Below, piece by piece: positions 26,113 to 34,675 of a stretch of 64,000 nt of DNA. Source of the stretch: Sphingomonas folli (GTDB lineage: Bacteria > Pseudomonadota > Alphaproteobacteria > Sphingomonadales > Sphingomonadaceae); contig NZ_JAHXZL010000010.1 of assembly GCF_019429525.1 (NCBI RefSeq), positions 144,971 to 208,970 on the forward strand, read 5' to 3'. Both the position numbers and the translations under genes were made by a program. The notes below the pieces were generated by a model that saw only the letters and a program-made list of their open reading frames with translations, searched no databases and was not told where the DNA came from. Position 1 is the first letter of the stretch; each line of letters begins with the position of its first letter.

Positions 26113-26834
26113 GCGAACACCGCCACCAGCGCCGCCGCGCCGCCCACGCCGACGACCGCGAGCACGATCGACTCGCGCAGCCCGAAGCTGCGCCGCGCCG
26201 CCGCCCGCTTGAACGCGCGCGCCGCGCCCGCGCCCTCGCGCAGCAGCGGCAGCCGATCGAAGAAGCGCAGCGCCGCGATGTCGGTGCGCGACGGGCGCTG
26301 CTCGGCCAGGACCGGTTCGGCGAAGACCGTGCGCACGTGCGGGTGGGCGCGGCGGTACCACACATAGGCGCCGTCGACCGGCGGGTGGTCGTCCAGCGTC
26401 AGCAGGTGGCGCAGATAGGCGGCGAGCGGCGCGACCGTGTCTGCGCTGAACGCCATGCAATGCGCGCCGATGATGTCGCTGGCGGGCAGGTCGTCGGGCG
26501 TCGCGGCATCATAGCCGCCGTAGAGGATCTGCCAGCCCGGCGGCACCGTCACGTCGCGCGCGGCCGGGGTGAAATCGGCGTCGTCCTCGAGGATCAGCAC
26601 GCTCTCGCCCGCCGCCGCGGCCTCCTCCAGGATCGCGAGATGGCTGTGGTACACGCCGCGCGCGCCGCGCGAGGTGAAGCTGCCCGCGTCGTCGAAGCGG
26701 CACGCGTCGAAGAACGCGACCCTGGAGTCATGCTCGGCGCCGAGCCGGCGCAGCTCGCCCAGCATCTGCGCGCGCCGATCGGTGCGGTGCGCCAGGTTGA
26801 TGATGCGGACTCGGTCGACATGGTCGAACAGCAT
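26109..26834 (-). CDS. GT25-like glycosyltransferase with C-terminal membrane helix
   Basis: The protein has 241 residues. VRIINLAHRTDRRAQM near the N-terminus is the GT25 (LPS galactosyltransferase) opening motif, followed by GVYHSHLAILEEA and the acidic motif LILEDDADFTP. The C-terminal 20 residues (IVLAVVGVGGAAALVAVF) are a membrane helix, which is unusual for a plain GT25 enzyme and suggests membrane tethering. It is coupled to the polymerase gene by an ATGA overlap and follows the GT4 gene by 10 nt. Acceptor unknown. Confidence 0.8.
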   Translation of the reverse strand: MLFDHVDRVRIINLAHRTDRRAQMLGELRRLGAEHDSRVAFFDACRFDDAGSFTSRGARGVYHSHLAILEEAAAAGESVLILEDDADFTPAARDVTVPPGWQILYGGYDAATPDDLPASDIIGAHCMAFSADTVAPLAAYLRHLLTLDDHPPVDGAYVWYRRAHPHVRTVFAEPVLAEQRPSRTDIAALRFFDRLPLLREGAGAARAFKRAAARRSFGLRESIVLAVVGVGGAAALVAVFA

Positions 26835-26844
26835 GAGGATCAGC

Positions 26845-28056
26845 CTATCGGGCGGCGAAGCGGGAGACGAGCGGGGCGACCGCGGTGGCGATGTCGAACT
26901 CGCGCTCGACCTTGGCGCGCGCGGCGGCGGCGAGCCGGTCGCCCAGCGCGGCGTCGTCGCGCAGCCGCGCGATCTGGCGGCGCAGGTCGTCCCAGTCGCC
27001 GGGGCGGAAGAGGAGGCCCTCGTGGCCGTCCTCGATCAGCTCGGGCACGCCCGCGACTCGGCTGCCGATCACGGGCAGGCCGAGCGCCATCGCCTCCATC
27101 AGCACGATCGGCAGGCCCTCCATGAAGCTCGGCAGCACCAACATGTCGTGGCGCGCGATCTCGGCCAGCGTCGCGGCCTCGTCGAGCCGGCCGGCGAAGC
27201 GGACGCGCTCACCCAGCCTCAGCCGCGCCACCGCGGCGTCGATCTCGCCGCGCAGCGGGCCGTCGCCCACCAAAGTGAGGTCGACGTCGAGCGGCGCGAT
27301 CGCCTCGAGCAGGCCGAGATGCCCCTTCTCCGCCGACAGCCGCGCGACGCACACCAGCCGGCGGCGCTCGCCGGCCGCGCGCGCGCCTGGCGCGGCGAGC
27401 GCGGGCGCGGCCAGGTCGAGCCCGCAGCGCACCACCTGGAACTTGTGCCAGTGCGCCGGCGCGGTGACCCGCATCGCCTGGGCGCGGCCGAACCAGGAGA
27501 CGCAGGCGGCGAACTCGGCCTGCTCCAGCTTGGCGCCGAGCGTCAGCCCGGCGGGATAGTCGGTCTCGGAGATGCCGTGCAGCGTCAGGCTCCACGGCAC
27601 GCCGGCGAAGCGCGCCGCCATCATGCCGACGGTCGCGCCCGCGTTGGCGAAATGGTTGTGGACGTGGTCGACCCGGTCCGCGCCGAACATGCGTGCCAGC
27701 ACCACCGCCTCGGCGAAGTGGAACAGCGCCCACAGCGCCGCGCGCAGCCCCGGCGCGCGGTGGCGCAGCGCGAGCCGCAGCAGCGCGAGATAGGCGCCCG
27801 GCCGGCGCACCATCGCGCCGAGATGCGCGCCGAGCAGCGCGCCCGCGCCGAGCGGCAGCACGAAGCGCGTCGTCTCGGCCGAGGCGCGGTCCTCGGGCGC
27901 GACCAGCTCGGCCGCGCCCGGGCGCCGGACGCTGTAGGTGCGCACGTCGACGCCGTGGCGGCGCAGGCTCTCCACCTCGCGGCGGATGAAGGTGTGCGAC
28001 GAGGCCGGATATTGGCTCACCACATAGGCGATGCGGGGCGAGGGGGCGTCGGTCAT
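26845..28056 (-). CDS. GT4 family glycosyltransferase
   Basis: This is a 403-residue GT-B protein. RIAYVVSQYPASSHTFIRREV is the N-terminal motif of colanic-acid-type (WcaL/AmsK-like) GT4 enzymes. The acceptor domain has HNHFANAGATVG. RLVCVARLSAEKGHLGLLEA and the donor motif in SFMEGLPIVLMEAMALGLPV follow. ATG 28056 overlaps the upstream stop (ATGA). It is part of a tight five-gene run (30379 down to 24757). Confidence 0.88.
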   Translation of the reverse strand: MTDAPSPRIAYVVSQYPASSHTFIRREVESLRRHGVDVRTYSVRRPGAAELVAPEDRASAETTRFVLPLGAGALLGAHLGAMVRRPGAYLALLRLALRHRAPGLRAALWALFHFAEAVVLARMFGADRVDHVHNHFANAGATVGMMAARFAGVPWSLTLHGISETDYPAGLTLGAKLEQAEFAACVSWFGRAQAMRVTAPAHWHKFQVVRCGLDLAAPALAAPGARAAGERRRLVCVARLSAEKGHLGLLEAIAPLDVDLTLVGDGPLRGEIDAAVARLRLGERVRFAGRLDEAATLAEIARHDMLVLPSFMEGLPIVLMEAMALGLPVIGSRVAGVPELIEDGHEGLLFRPGDWDDLRRQIARLRDDAALGDRLAAAARAKVEREFDIATAVAPLVSRFAAR

Positions 28057-29036
28057 TTGTAGGTGATCGCCGACCCGGCGGCGCGGCGGCGGCGCGCGTA
28101 GCGCAGCATGCCCTGCAGCTCGGGGAATTTCGCCAGCATCGTGTAGAAGGCGTTGGGCCAGGCCATCGCCCCGTCCCCCGCGTGCCGCCCGCGCCGCGCC
28201 ACGCGCGTCACCTGCAGCGCGAGCAGCAGCACGGGCAGCAGCAGCAGCGAAGGGTGGACCAGGAGCGCCAGCACCACGCCCGCGAGCGGCAGCGCGCCCG
28301 CCCACAGCGCAGCGCGGCGGCGCTCGGCGCGGTAGAGCGGGTGCGACAGCGCGCGCGTCGCCTCGCCCGCCTGGGCATAGCCGAAGCCGCCGCGCACCGC
28401 GCGCCACCACCATTGGCCGAGGCGGAGCATCGCGGCGTCGTGCAGCGTCATCTCGGCGTCGATCCGCCACACGCGCCAGCCGGCGGCGCGCAGCCGCGCG
28501 CACAGCTCGGGCTCCTCGCCCGCGGTGAGATCGTCGCGGAAGCCGCCGACCGCGCGCACCGCGTCGGCGCGCATCAGCGAGTCGCCGCCGCACGCCGCGG
28601 CCACGCCGACCGGCGTGTCCCACTCCAGGTCGCACAGCCGGTTGTAGACCGAGGCCTCGGGGTGGCGCTCGCGCCGCCGCCCGCACACCACCGCGACGTC
28701 GGCGTGCGCGGCGAGGAAGCCGGTCGCCGCGGCGAGCCAGCCCGGCGCCAGCTCGCAGTCGCCATCGATGAACTGGACCAGGTCGCAGTCGGCGGGCAGC
28801 GCCGCGAGACCGGCGTTGCGCGCGCGCGCCGCGGTGAAGGGCAGCGCCATGTCGAGGTCGACCACCCGCGCGCCGAGGTCGCGCGCGCGCGCGGCGCTGC
28901 CGTCGGTCGAGGCCGAGTCGACGTAGACCACCGCCGCGGCGCCGCTGCCGGCGAGCGAGCGCAGGCAGCGCACCAGCCGCTCGCCCTCGTTGCGGCCGAT
29001 CGCGACGATGCCGATCCGGGGTGTCGCGCCGCTCAT
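28053..29036 (-). CDS. GT2 family glycosyltransferase with C-terminal membrane helices
   Basis: The protein has 327 residues. IGIVAIGRNEGERLVRCLRSL, VVYVDSASTDGSAA and LVQFIDGDCELAPGW are the GT2 nucleotide, metal and DXD segments. GGFRDDLTAGEEPELCARLR matches the acceptor-proximal ED motif. Two hydrophobic helices near 240-285 anchor it to the membrane. ATG 29036 shares a base with the flippase stop (TGATG), so translation is coupled. It is probably an EPS-chain or lipid-linked sugar transferase (ExoM/ExoO-like layout). Confidence 0.87.
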   Translation of the reverse strand: MSGATPRIGIVAIGRNEGERLVRCLRSLAGSGAAAVVYVDSASTDGSAARARDLGARVVDLDMALPFTAARARNAGLAALPADCDLVQFIDGDCELAPGWLAAATGFLAAHADVAVVCGRRRERHPEASVYNRLCDLEWDTPVGVAAACGGDSLMRADAVRAVGGFRDDLTAGEEPELCARLRAAGWRVWRIDAEMTLHDAAMLRLGQWWWRAVRGGFGYAQAGEATRALSHPLYRAERRRAALWAGALPLAGVVLALLVHPSLLLLPVLLLALQVTRVARRGRHAGDGAMAWPNAFYTMLAKFPELQGMLRYARRRRAAGSAITYK

Positions 29037-30379
29037 CACCACGGCAGCAGGCTCGTCACGTCGCCGGTCAGCCCGACGCCGTACAGCGCCTCGCGGAAGA
29101 GCACGGCCAGACCCAGCATGACGAGCGTCATAGCAAGGTCCTGCCGCGCGAACGACAGCCCCTCGCGGCGCTGCGCGACCCACAAAGGCACGTAGCGGAC
29201 CAGCTCGGCGCTGGCGATCACCACCACCGCGCCGGCGATGCCGTAGAAATTGACCGCGAGCGGCAGGCCGACCAGCAGCCAGGCGAACTTACCGATATTG
29301 GCGCTGGCGCCATAGACCGGCTTGCCGATGCCGAGCAGCACCGACTCGTTGATCGTCGACAGGATCGCGAACCACACGCCGAACGACAGCGCCGGCAGCA
29401 TCTGCCCGGCCGCCTGGTAGCGCTGGTCGTACAGCAGCGCGGTGAGCAGGTCGGAGATCGCGATGAACCCGGCCACCGCGCCCGCCGCGCCGAGCAGCAG
29501 CAGCGGGCGGTGGCGCGCCAGCCGCGCGCGCAGCTCGGCGGTGGTGTCGAACGAGGCCGCCACCATCGGGAACACGATCATGTTGCCGAAGCGCGCGACC
29601 AGCAGGTTGAGGATGTCGGCGAGCGAGCGCGCGATGCCATAGGTGCCCAGCACCGCCAGCGACACCGCGCGCGCCATGTACAGCCGGTCGAAGTTCATCG
29701 CCAGGAAGTAGACGATCGACGACAGCGCCACCCAGCGGCCGAACGACAGGATCTCGCGCATCGCCCCGCGATCGATCAGGAAGCGGTGGCGCATGCCGGG
29801 GATCAGCAGGTAGCTCGCCACCATCACCGCCGCGCTGGAGGCGATGCCGCCGAACACCAGCGCCCAGATCGTCGGTGTCGCCAGCGCGAACAGGATGTGC
29901 GCCACGGTCGACACCGCGGTATAGCCGACCTCGAACGCGGTCAGCGCGGCGAGCCGCAGGTGCTTCTGCGCGATGAACCGCCCGGTCGATTCGAACCCGG
30001 CGAAGACGAAGAACAGCGACGCCACCGCGAAGATGCCGGCGAGCTCGGGCTTGCGGTAGAACCACGCCACCGGCCAGGCCAGCGCCGCGCACAGCATCCC
30101 CAGCGCGATGCCGCGGACCAGCTGGAGCGTCCAGGCGGTGTCGTAGAAGTCGGGCTGCTCGGCGCGCGGGTTGCTGATGATGTTCTGGCCGATGCCGATG
30201 TCGGAGGCCAGCTCGATGCCGGTGCGCACCGTGTTGACGATGATCATGATGCCGAACAGCTCGGGCGCGAGCAGCCGCGCGAGCACGACGTTGTTGACGA
30301 GGCGCAGCGCTTGCACCACGCCATAGCCGGCGGTGGACCAGCCCAGCCGCGTCAGGATCGATCGGGAAAGCAACTTCAT
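29036..30379 (-). CDS. Wzx-type oligosaccharide flippase
   Basis: This is a 447-residue polytopic protein with about 12 helices: STAGYGVVQALRLVNNVVLAR, then LLAPELFGIMIIVNTVRTGI, and later FLAMNFDRLYMARAVSLAVLG, all characteristic of the Wzx/MVF flippase family. It is the first gene of the minus-strand operon ending at 24757. The 132-nt divergent space to the GT4 gene at 30513 should contain promoters for both directions; CCTTAAAATCGAGC at about 30467-30480 is the only AT-rich patch there. Confidence 0.87.
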   Translation of the reverse strand: MKLLSRSILTRLGWSTAGYGVVQALRLVNNVVLARLLAPELFGIMIIVNTVRTGIELASDIGIGQNIISNPRAEQPDFYDTAWTLQLVRGIALGMLCAALAWPVAWFYRKPELAGIFAVASLFFVFAGFESTGRFIAQKHLRLAALTAFEVGYTAVSTVAHILFALATPTIWALVFGGIASSAAVMVASYLLIPGMRHRFLIDRGAMREILSFGRWVALSSIVYFLAMNFDRLYMARAVSLAVLGTYGIARSLADILNLLVARFGNMIVFPMVAASFDTTAELRARLARHRPLLLLGAAGAVAGFIAISDLLTALLYDQRYQAAGQMLPALSFGVWFAILSTINESVLLGIGKPVYGASANIGKFAWLLVGLPLAVNFYGIAGAVVVIASAELVRYVPLWVAQRREGLSFARQDLAMTLVMLGLAVLFREALYGVGLTGDVTSLLPW

Positions 30380-30512
30380 GCGCGGGCGGACGATCCCAGG
30401 AACGAGCCGCCCGACGCGGCCGAATCGACTCGCGCCGGATCGGCAGCGCGGTCTCTAGCAGCCCAAGCCTTAAAATCGAGCACACGACCAGCCAGGCGTT
30501 TGAGGAAGAGTG

Positions 30513-31607
30513 ATGCGGATCCTGTTCGCCCTGCCGGGCTTCCATCGTTTCGAGCGCGGCGCCGAGGTGGCGCTGCTCTCGCTCGCGACCGAGCTGGCGC
30601 GCGGCGGCGACGCGGTGACCGTGATCGGCGCGGGCGCGCCCCGCGCGGACACGCCCTATCGCTTCCGTCACGCCGGCGCGCTGCGGCGCGAGCGGCTGGA
30701 GCGGATGCCGCGCGTGCCCGCGCTGCGCAGCGAGACCGGCTGGGAGGAGGCGAGCTTCGTCCCCGGGCTGCTGCGCGCCTATCGCCCGCGCGACCATGAC
30801 GTGACCGTCACCTGCTCCTTTCCCTTCACCAACTGGGTGCTGCGCCGCCCGGTGCTGTTCGGCCGTCGCCCGCCGCACGTCTTCGTCACGCAGAACGGCG
30901 ACTGGCCCGCCTTCTCCGACGACGCCGAGTATCGCACCTTCGGCTGCGAGGGACTGGTGTGCACCAACCCCGACTATCTCGAGCGCAACCAGGACAAGTG
31001 GCGCTGCGCGCTGATCCCCAACGGGATGGACGCCGAGCGCTTCACCCCCGGCTCGCCCGAGCGCGCGCGCTTCGGCCTGCCCGCGCGCGGCACGGTGGTG
31101 CTGATGGTGAGCGCGCTGATCCCGACCAAGCGCGTGGCCGACGGCGTGCGCGCGGTGGCACAGCTGCCCGACGCGCACCTCGTCGTGGCGGGGGACGGGC
31201 CCGAGCGCGAGTCGGTCGACCGGCTCGCCGCCGAGCTGCTGCCCGGCCGCTTCAAGCGGCTGACGGTGGGGGCGGCGGAGATGCCGCTGCTGTACCGCTC
31301 GGCCGACGTGTTCCTCCACCTGTCGCGCGAGGAATCGTTCGGCAACGTCTATATCGAGGCGCTGGCGTGCGGCGCGCCGGTGGTGGCGCATGACTCGCCG
31401 CGGCTGCGCTGGATCGTCGGCGACGACGCGGTGCTGCTCGACACCGGCGACCCCGCGGCGGTGGCGGCGGCACTGGCGCACGCGATCGCGGCGCGCTCCG
31501 ACCTCGCCCCGCGCGGCCGCGTCCGCGCGCTGCGCTACGCCTGGCCGCGCGTGGCGGCGCAGTATCGCAGCTTCCTGGCGGAGGTGATCGCGGCGGCGCG
31601 GAAGTAG
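30513..31607 (+). CDS. GT4 family glycosyltransferase
   Basis: The protein has 364 residues. MRILFALPGFHRFERGAEVAL opens the acceptor domain. VVLMVSALIPTKRVADGVRA starts the donor domain, and LSREESFGNVYIEALACGAPV holds the E-x7-E motif. ATG 30513 is preceded by GAGGAAGAG. It is transcribed alone, away from the flippase operon, and ends about 95 nt before the IS110 remnant, so it marks the right edge of the polysaccharide region. Confidence 0.87.
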   Translation: MRILFALPGFHRFERGAEVALLSLATELARGGDAVTVIGAGAPRADTPYRFRHAGALRRERLERMPRVPALRSETGWEEASFVPGLLRAYRPRDHDVTVTCSFPFTNWVLRRPVLFGRRPPHVFVTQNGDWPAFSDDAEYRTFGCEGLVCTNPDYLERNQDKWRCALIPNGMDAERFTPGSPERARFGLPARGTVVLMVSALIPTKRVADGVRAVAQLPDAHLVVAGDGPERESVDRLAAELLPGRFKRLTVGAAEMPLLYRSADVFLHLSREESFGNVYIEALACGAPVVAHDSPRLRWIVGDDAVLLDTGDPAAVAAALAHAIAARSDLAPRGRVRALRYAWPRVAAQYRSFLAEVIAAARK

Positions 31608-31702
31608 GGAGCATCTGCCCCCGCGGTGTACGAGGGCTTCTCATCCTTCCCTGCAAGGCAAGGTGGCACGCCGAAAGGATGACGGAGCGACCATCTGGGG
31701 GG

Positions 31703-32325
31703 TCAAGTAGAGGAGGCGAGGGCCAGGCGGGTTTCTCGCGCCACGGCGTTCAGGCGGACGAGCAGCGTGCGTGCGAGGGCGAGACGGACGACCATGTTGG
31801 GCTGGCCCTGGGCGAGGAGCCGGTCGCGGAAGGCGGCGAGGTCGCTGTCGTATTCGCGGGCGACGTGGGCGACGAGGAAGAGGATGGAGCCCACCGAGGC
31901 GCGACCGCCGCGGATGGCGCGTGCGCCGTGACGTTGGCCGCTGTGGTCGGCGAGCGGGGCGAGGCCGGCCATTTCGACGACGGCCTTGTTGGGGAAGGCG
32001 GTGGCGTGGCGACGGGCCGGCGCGCCTCGGCGTAACGCGCGATCATCTCGGCGTCGATCCGGTCGGTTTTCTCCGGCCGGCCCATCGCGCACCGCCCGCG
32101 GATTGGTGACGGTGCAGGGCTGGCCCTCGCGCCATAGCGCCAGGAACGCGGCCCCCTCGACCCCGCCCGACGCCTCCATCACCACCAGCCGGACCGCCGC
32201 TCGCGGCAGAACGCCAGCAGCTCGGCCACGCCGGCGGCGGTGTTGGCAAAGCGCTGATACTGCCCCGCCGCCCAGCCATCGAGCCGGGCCTCGGACGCGT
32301 CCACTCCACGAAGGGTCTGCGTCAC
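31703..32325 (-). pseudogene. IS110-family transposase remnant
   Basis: Translated in pieces on the minus strand, GTG 32325 gives VTQTLRGVDASEARLDGWA and a following AAGVAELLAF segment. A second frame gives VRLVVMEASGGVEGAAFLALW and VTNPRAVRD. A third gives MGRPEKTDRIDAEMIARYAEA. After a jump, NKAVVEMAGLAPLADHSGQ and GRASVGSILFLVAHVAREYDS lead to the stop. These are the N-terminal DEDD (RuvC-like) and C-terminal transposase_20 blocks of IS110 elements, in order. About 208 codons remain of the usual 300 or more: the segment between the two domains is deleted and at least three frameshifts are needed, so it cannot encode an active recombinase. Confidence 0.88.
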
Positions 32326-32445
32326 GGTAACCTGCTGTCTGTACGATAGGAGACCAACCGCCTGTTCGGTCGTACGTGACAGCGGCGCTGATCCCAGGCT
32401 CCGTCGCGGTGAGCGCCTGAGCGGTAACGGGCGTCAGCGCCGCCG
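32326..32445 (-). ncRNA. Possible bridge-RNA remnant in the IS110 noncoding end
   Basis: Directly upstream of the transposase remnant, two stem-loops can be drawn. GTACGA (32341-32346) pairs with TCGTAC (32370-32375) around an inner ACCG/CGGT hairpin. CGGCGCTGA (32383-32391) pairs with TCAGCGCCG (32434-32442) around a 42-nt internal region. In intact IS110 elements the noncoding end before the transposase encodes a structured bridge RNA. Whether this is such a remnant or chance structure in GC-rich DNA is not settled. Confidence 0.25.
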
Positions 32446-32563
32446 CGCCGGAGAGGGTGGCCACCCTCCCCGGCGCTTCCTCCTTCCCAGCGGAAACTCG
32501 TCGGGTGCGTCCAGATACATGGGGTGTCGCGGGTCGCGGGTCCATCGCTCCTCACCGACCGGG

Positions 32564-33112
32564 TCAGCCCTTCGGGCCGCCACCTCCCCTCGCACGGGAG
32601 GACGAACGCCCCCGCACCACCGCGACCGTCGCCGCGCCCACCAGCGCGAGCACCGGCCAGCCGCCGGGATCGTGCCACAGGTAGCGCAGCGCAGCGGCGA
32701 GCGCCGCCACGCCCACCAGCGCGCGCGCGAGCGGGGCGTGGAGCCGCCGCGCGCACCACGCCGCGAGCAGCAGCGCCGCCGCGGCGTTGAGCGCGAGCCA
32801 GGCGTAGGACTCGAGCGGCGACAGCGCGCCGAGCAGCGGCAGCTTCACCGTGGCATAACCGATCATGCGCCGCGGGAAACAGTCGGCGGCGAGGTGCACG
32901 CCCACCCCCGCCGCGATCCCGCAGGCGGCGGCGCGCTGGCGCCAGACGAGCGGCAGCAGCGCGGGCAGCAGGCTGTGGGTCAGCGCGCTGCGATGGCCGA
33001 GCCCGAGCCGCAGGTCGACGTCGGGCAGCGTCAGCCCCACCGCGAGTGCCACCAGGGTGACGAGCGCGGCGAGCGCGGTGGGTAGCGCTGGGGAGGGCTC
33101 GGTGGACGGCAT
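32564..33112 (-). CDS. YdjM-like (LexA-binding, metal-dependent hydrolase family) membrane protein
   Basis: The protein has about 182 residues and 4-5 helices. LTLPDVDLRLGLGHRSALTHSLLPALL combines the D-x-D and H-R-x-x-x-T-H-S motifs of the YdjM/DUF457 membrane hydrolase-like family. GVGVHLAADCFPRRMIGYATVKL supplies the second His/Asp region. ATG 33112 starts at a plausible acidic linker before the first helix; the frame remains open to 33205. No operon partner: the IS110 scar is downstream and a repeat element upstream. Biochemical role unknown. Confidence 0.6.
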   Translation of the reverse strand: MPSTEPSPALPTALAALVTLVALAVGLTLPDVDLRLGLGHRSALTHSLLPALLPLVWRQRAAACGIAAGVGVHLAADCFPRRMIGYATVKLPLLGALSPLESYAWLALNAAAALLLAAWCARRLHAPLARALVGVAALAAALRYLWHDPGGWPVLALVGAATVAVVRGRSSSRARGGGGPKG

Positions 33113-33200
33113 CGGCGCCGCCGCTGCCACGCCGCGGCGCCACGGTAACCCCGAAGCGTGACCCGGCGGGGCGGGCGCGCCTTCGCCCTCATAACCTGGC

Positions 33201-33298
33201 GTCATCCTGAACTCGTTTCAGGATCCACGGTGCTGCGCATCCAGAGCCGGGAGGCACATGCCGCCTGGTGGATCCTGAGACGAGCTCAGGATGACGCC
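33201..33298. repeat. Dispersed inverted repeat, GTCATCCTGA family
   Basis: GTCATCCTGAACTCGTTTCA at 33201 and its near-reverse-complement ending in TGAGCTCAGGATGAC flank about 40 bp. The same element occurs at 42711-42878, 49126-49222 and (abbreviated) 53727-53779, always between genes. The pair could fold into a long hairpin in RNA. Here it lies between divergent genes. Confidence 0.8.
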
Positions 33299-33467
33299 AG
33301 TTCGTCGGGGTAGCGCTCGCCATGTACCGCTCGCCACCCGCGACCCACTCACGCCCCCGCCCGCGCCGCCCTCTCCCACCCCCACCGCGCCACCCCGACA
33401 CACCGGCGCGCCGCACGCCCACGAAGCCGCTTCCCCCGCGCCGCGCTTTCGGCCTAAGCGGGCGGGC

Positions 33468-34139
33468 ATGTGGCAGCTCTACCAGTTCCCTCTGTGCCCG
33501 TTCACGCGCAAGGTCCGCACGCTCCTCAACGAGAAGGACGTCGGCTATCAGCTGATGCGCGAGAACCCGTGGGAGCGGCGCGACGCCTTCATCGACATGA
33601 ACCCCGCCGGCCAGACCCCGGTGATGACCGACAATGAGCGCGGCGTCGTCCTCGTCGATTCCATGGCGATCTGCGAGTATTTCGAGGAGACCGTCGAGCG
33701 CGTCGCGATGATCAACGGCACCGCCGCCAACCGCGCCGAGATCCGGCGGCTGGTCGCCTGGTTCGACACGCATTTCTACCGCGACGTGACCCAGCCGCTG
33801 CTCGACGAGCGGATGATCAAGCGAGTCGTCCATCGCACCGCGCCCGACGCGTCGCGGCTGCGCGAGGCGATGAAATCCTCGGTCGGCCACCTCGACTACA
33901 TCGATTTCCTGCTCGACCATCGCAAGTGGATCGCGGGCGCGACGATCAGCCTCGCCGACCTCGCCGCGGCGGCGCAGATCTCGGTCGCGGACTATCTCGG
34001 CGGGATCGACTGGACCGGGCACGCGCACACCAAGGCGTGGTATTCGGCGTTCAAGAGCCGGCGCAGCTTCCGCCCGCTGCTGGCCGAGCGCATCACCGGG
34101 ATCGAGCCGCCGAGCTACTACGAGAACCCGGACTTCTGA
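33468..34139 (+). CDS. fzlA: Glutathione S-transferase-like protein, probably FzlA
   Basis: The protein has 223 residues. The N-terminal thioredoxin-like domain starts MWQLYQFPLCPFTRKVRTLL with ENPWERRDAFIDMNPAGQTPV, and an all-helical C-terminal domain has WIAGATISLADLAAAAQISV. The Trp-Glu-Arg-Arg segment near residue 35 and the short acidic C-terminal tail (PSYYENPDF) are features I associate with alphaproteobacterial FzlA, an FtsZ-binding cell-division protein of the GST fold rather than a detoxifying enzyme. A plain GST is the alternative. It overlaps the next gene by one base (TGATG). Confidence 0.72.
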   Translation: MWQLYQFPLCPFTRKVRTLLNEKDVGYQLMRENPWERRDAFIDMNPAGQTPVMTDNERGVVLVDSMAICEYFEETVERVAMINGTAANRAEIRRLVAWFDTHFYRDVTQPLLDERMIKRVVHRTAPDASRLREAMKSSVGHLDYIDFLLDHRKWIAGATISLADLAAAAQISVADYLGGIDWTGHAHTKAWYSAFKSRRSFRPLLAERITGIEPPSYYENPDF

Positions 34140-34510
34140 TGCACGTCACGCACGATCCCGCCGCCGCGGCCGAGCCGACCATCGCCTTCGACGACTTCCT
34201 CAGGGTGGACGTGCGGGTCGGCACGATCGTGTCCGCCGAGCCCTATCCCGAGGCGCGCAAGCCCGCCTACAAGCTCGTGATCGACTTCGGCGCCGCGATC
34301 GGGCGCAGGCGCTCCTCGGCGCAGATTACCGAGCATTACGCGGTCGAGGAGCTGGTCGGGCGCCAGGTCGCCGCGGTGGTCAACTTCCCGCCGCGCCAGA
34401 TCGGCAAGTTCCTCTCCGAGGTGCTGACGCTCGGCTTCCCCGACGCCGACGGCAAGGTGGTGCTGGTGTCGCCGAGCGAGCGCGTGCCCGACGGCGGGCG
34501 GCTGTTCTGA
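34139..34510 (+). CDS. CsaA-like tRNA-binding domain protein
   Basis: The protein has 123 residues with a single OB-fold EMAP/tRNA-binding domain: TIAFDDFLRVDVRVGTIVSAE, then KPAYKLVIDFGAAIGRRRSSAQ and VVNFPPRQIGKFLSEVLTLGF, ending VSPSERVPDGGRLF. This is the layout of CsaA, which binds tRNA-like structures and was described as a chaperone; it acts as a cytoplasmic dimer. It is translationally coupled to the FzlA-like gene by the TGATG overlap. Confidence 0.85.
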   Translation: MHVTHDPAAAAEPTIAFDDFLRVDVRVGTIVSAEPYPEARKPAYKLVIDFGAAIGRRRSSAQITEHYAVEELVGRQVAAVVNFPPRQIGKFLSEVLTLGFPDADGKVVLVSPSERVPDGGRLF

Positions 34511-34675
34511 GCCGAGCCGCGCGGATAGTAAGAAGAGTCCGTTCCGGCCCCGTCCCGCGCGTGCTATAACGCGGGCGCTCGGTCGGCAGAGATCAGCCAC
34601 GATCCAGTCCGCGTTCCACGTCCGCTGCCCGGACATCAACCATAAGGGTCGCTTGCTCTAGCGAGAGGAAGCGAG

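Noticed and set aside
34511..34675. tRNA or small RNA gene before the haloperoxidase
   Set aside because: Only a short CCCGCGC/GCGGG-type hairpin is seen; no cloverleaf or T-loop consensus.
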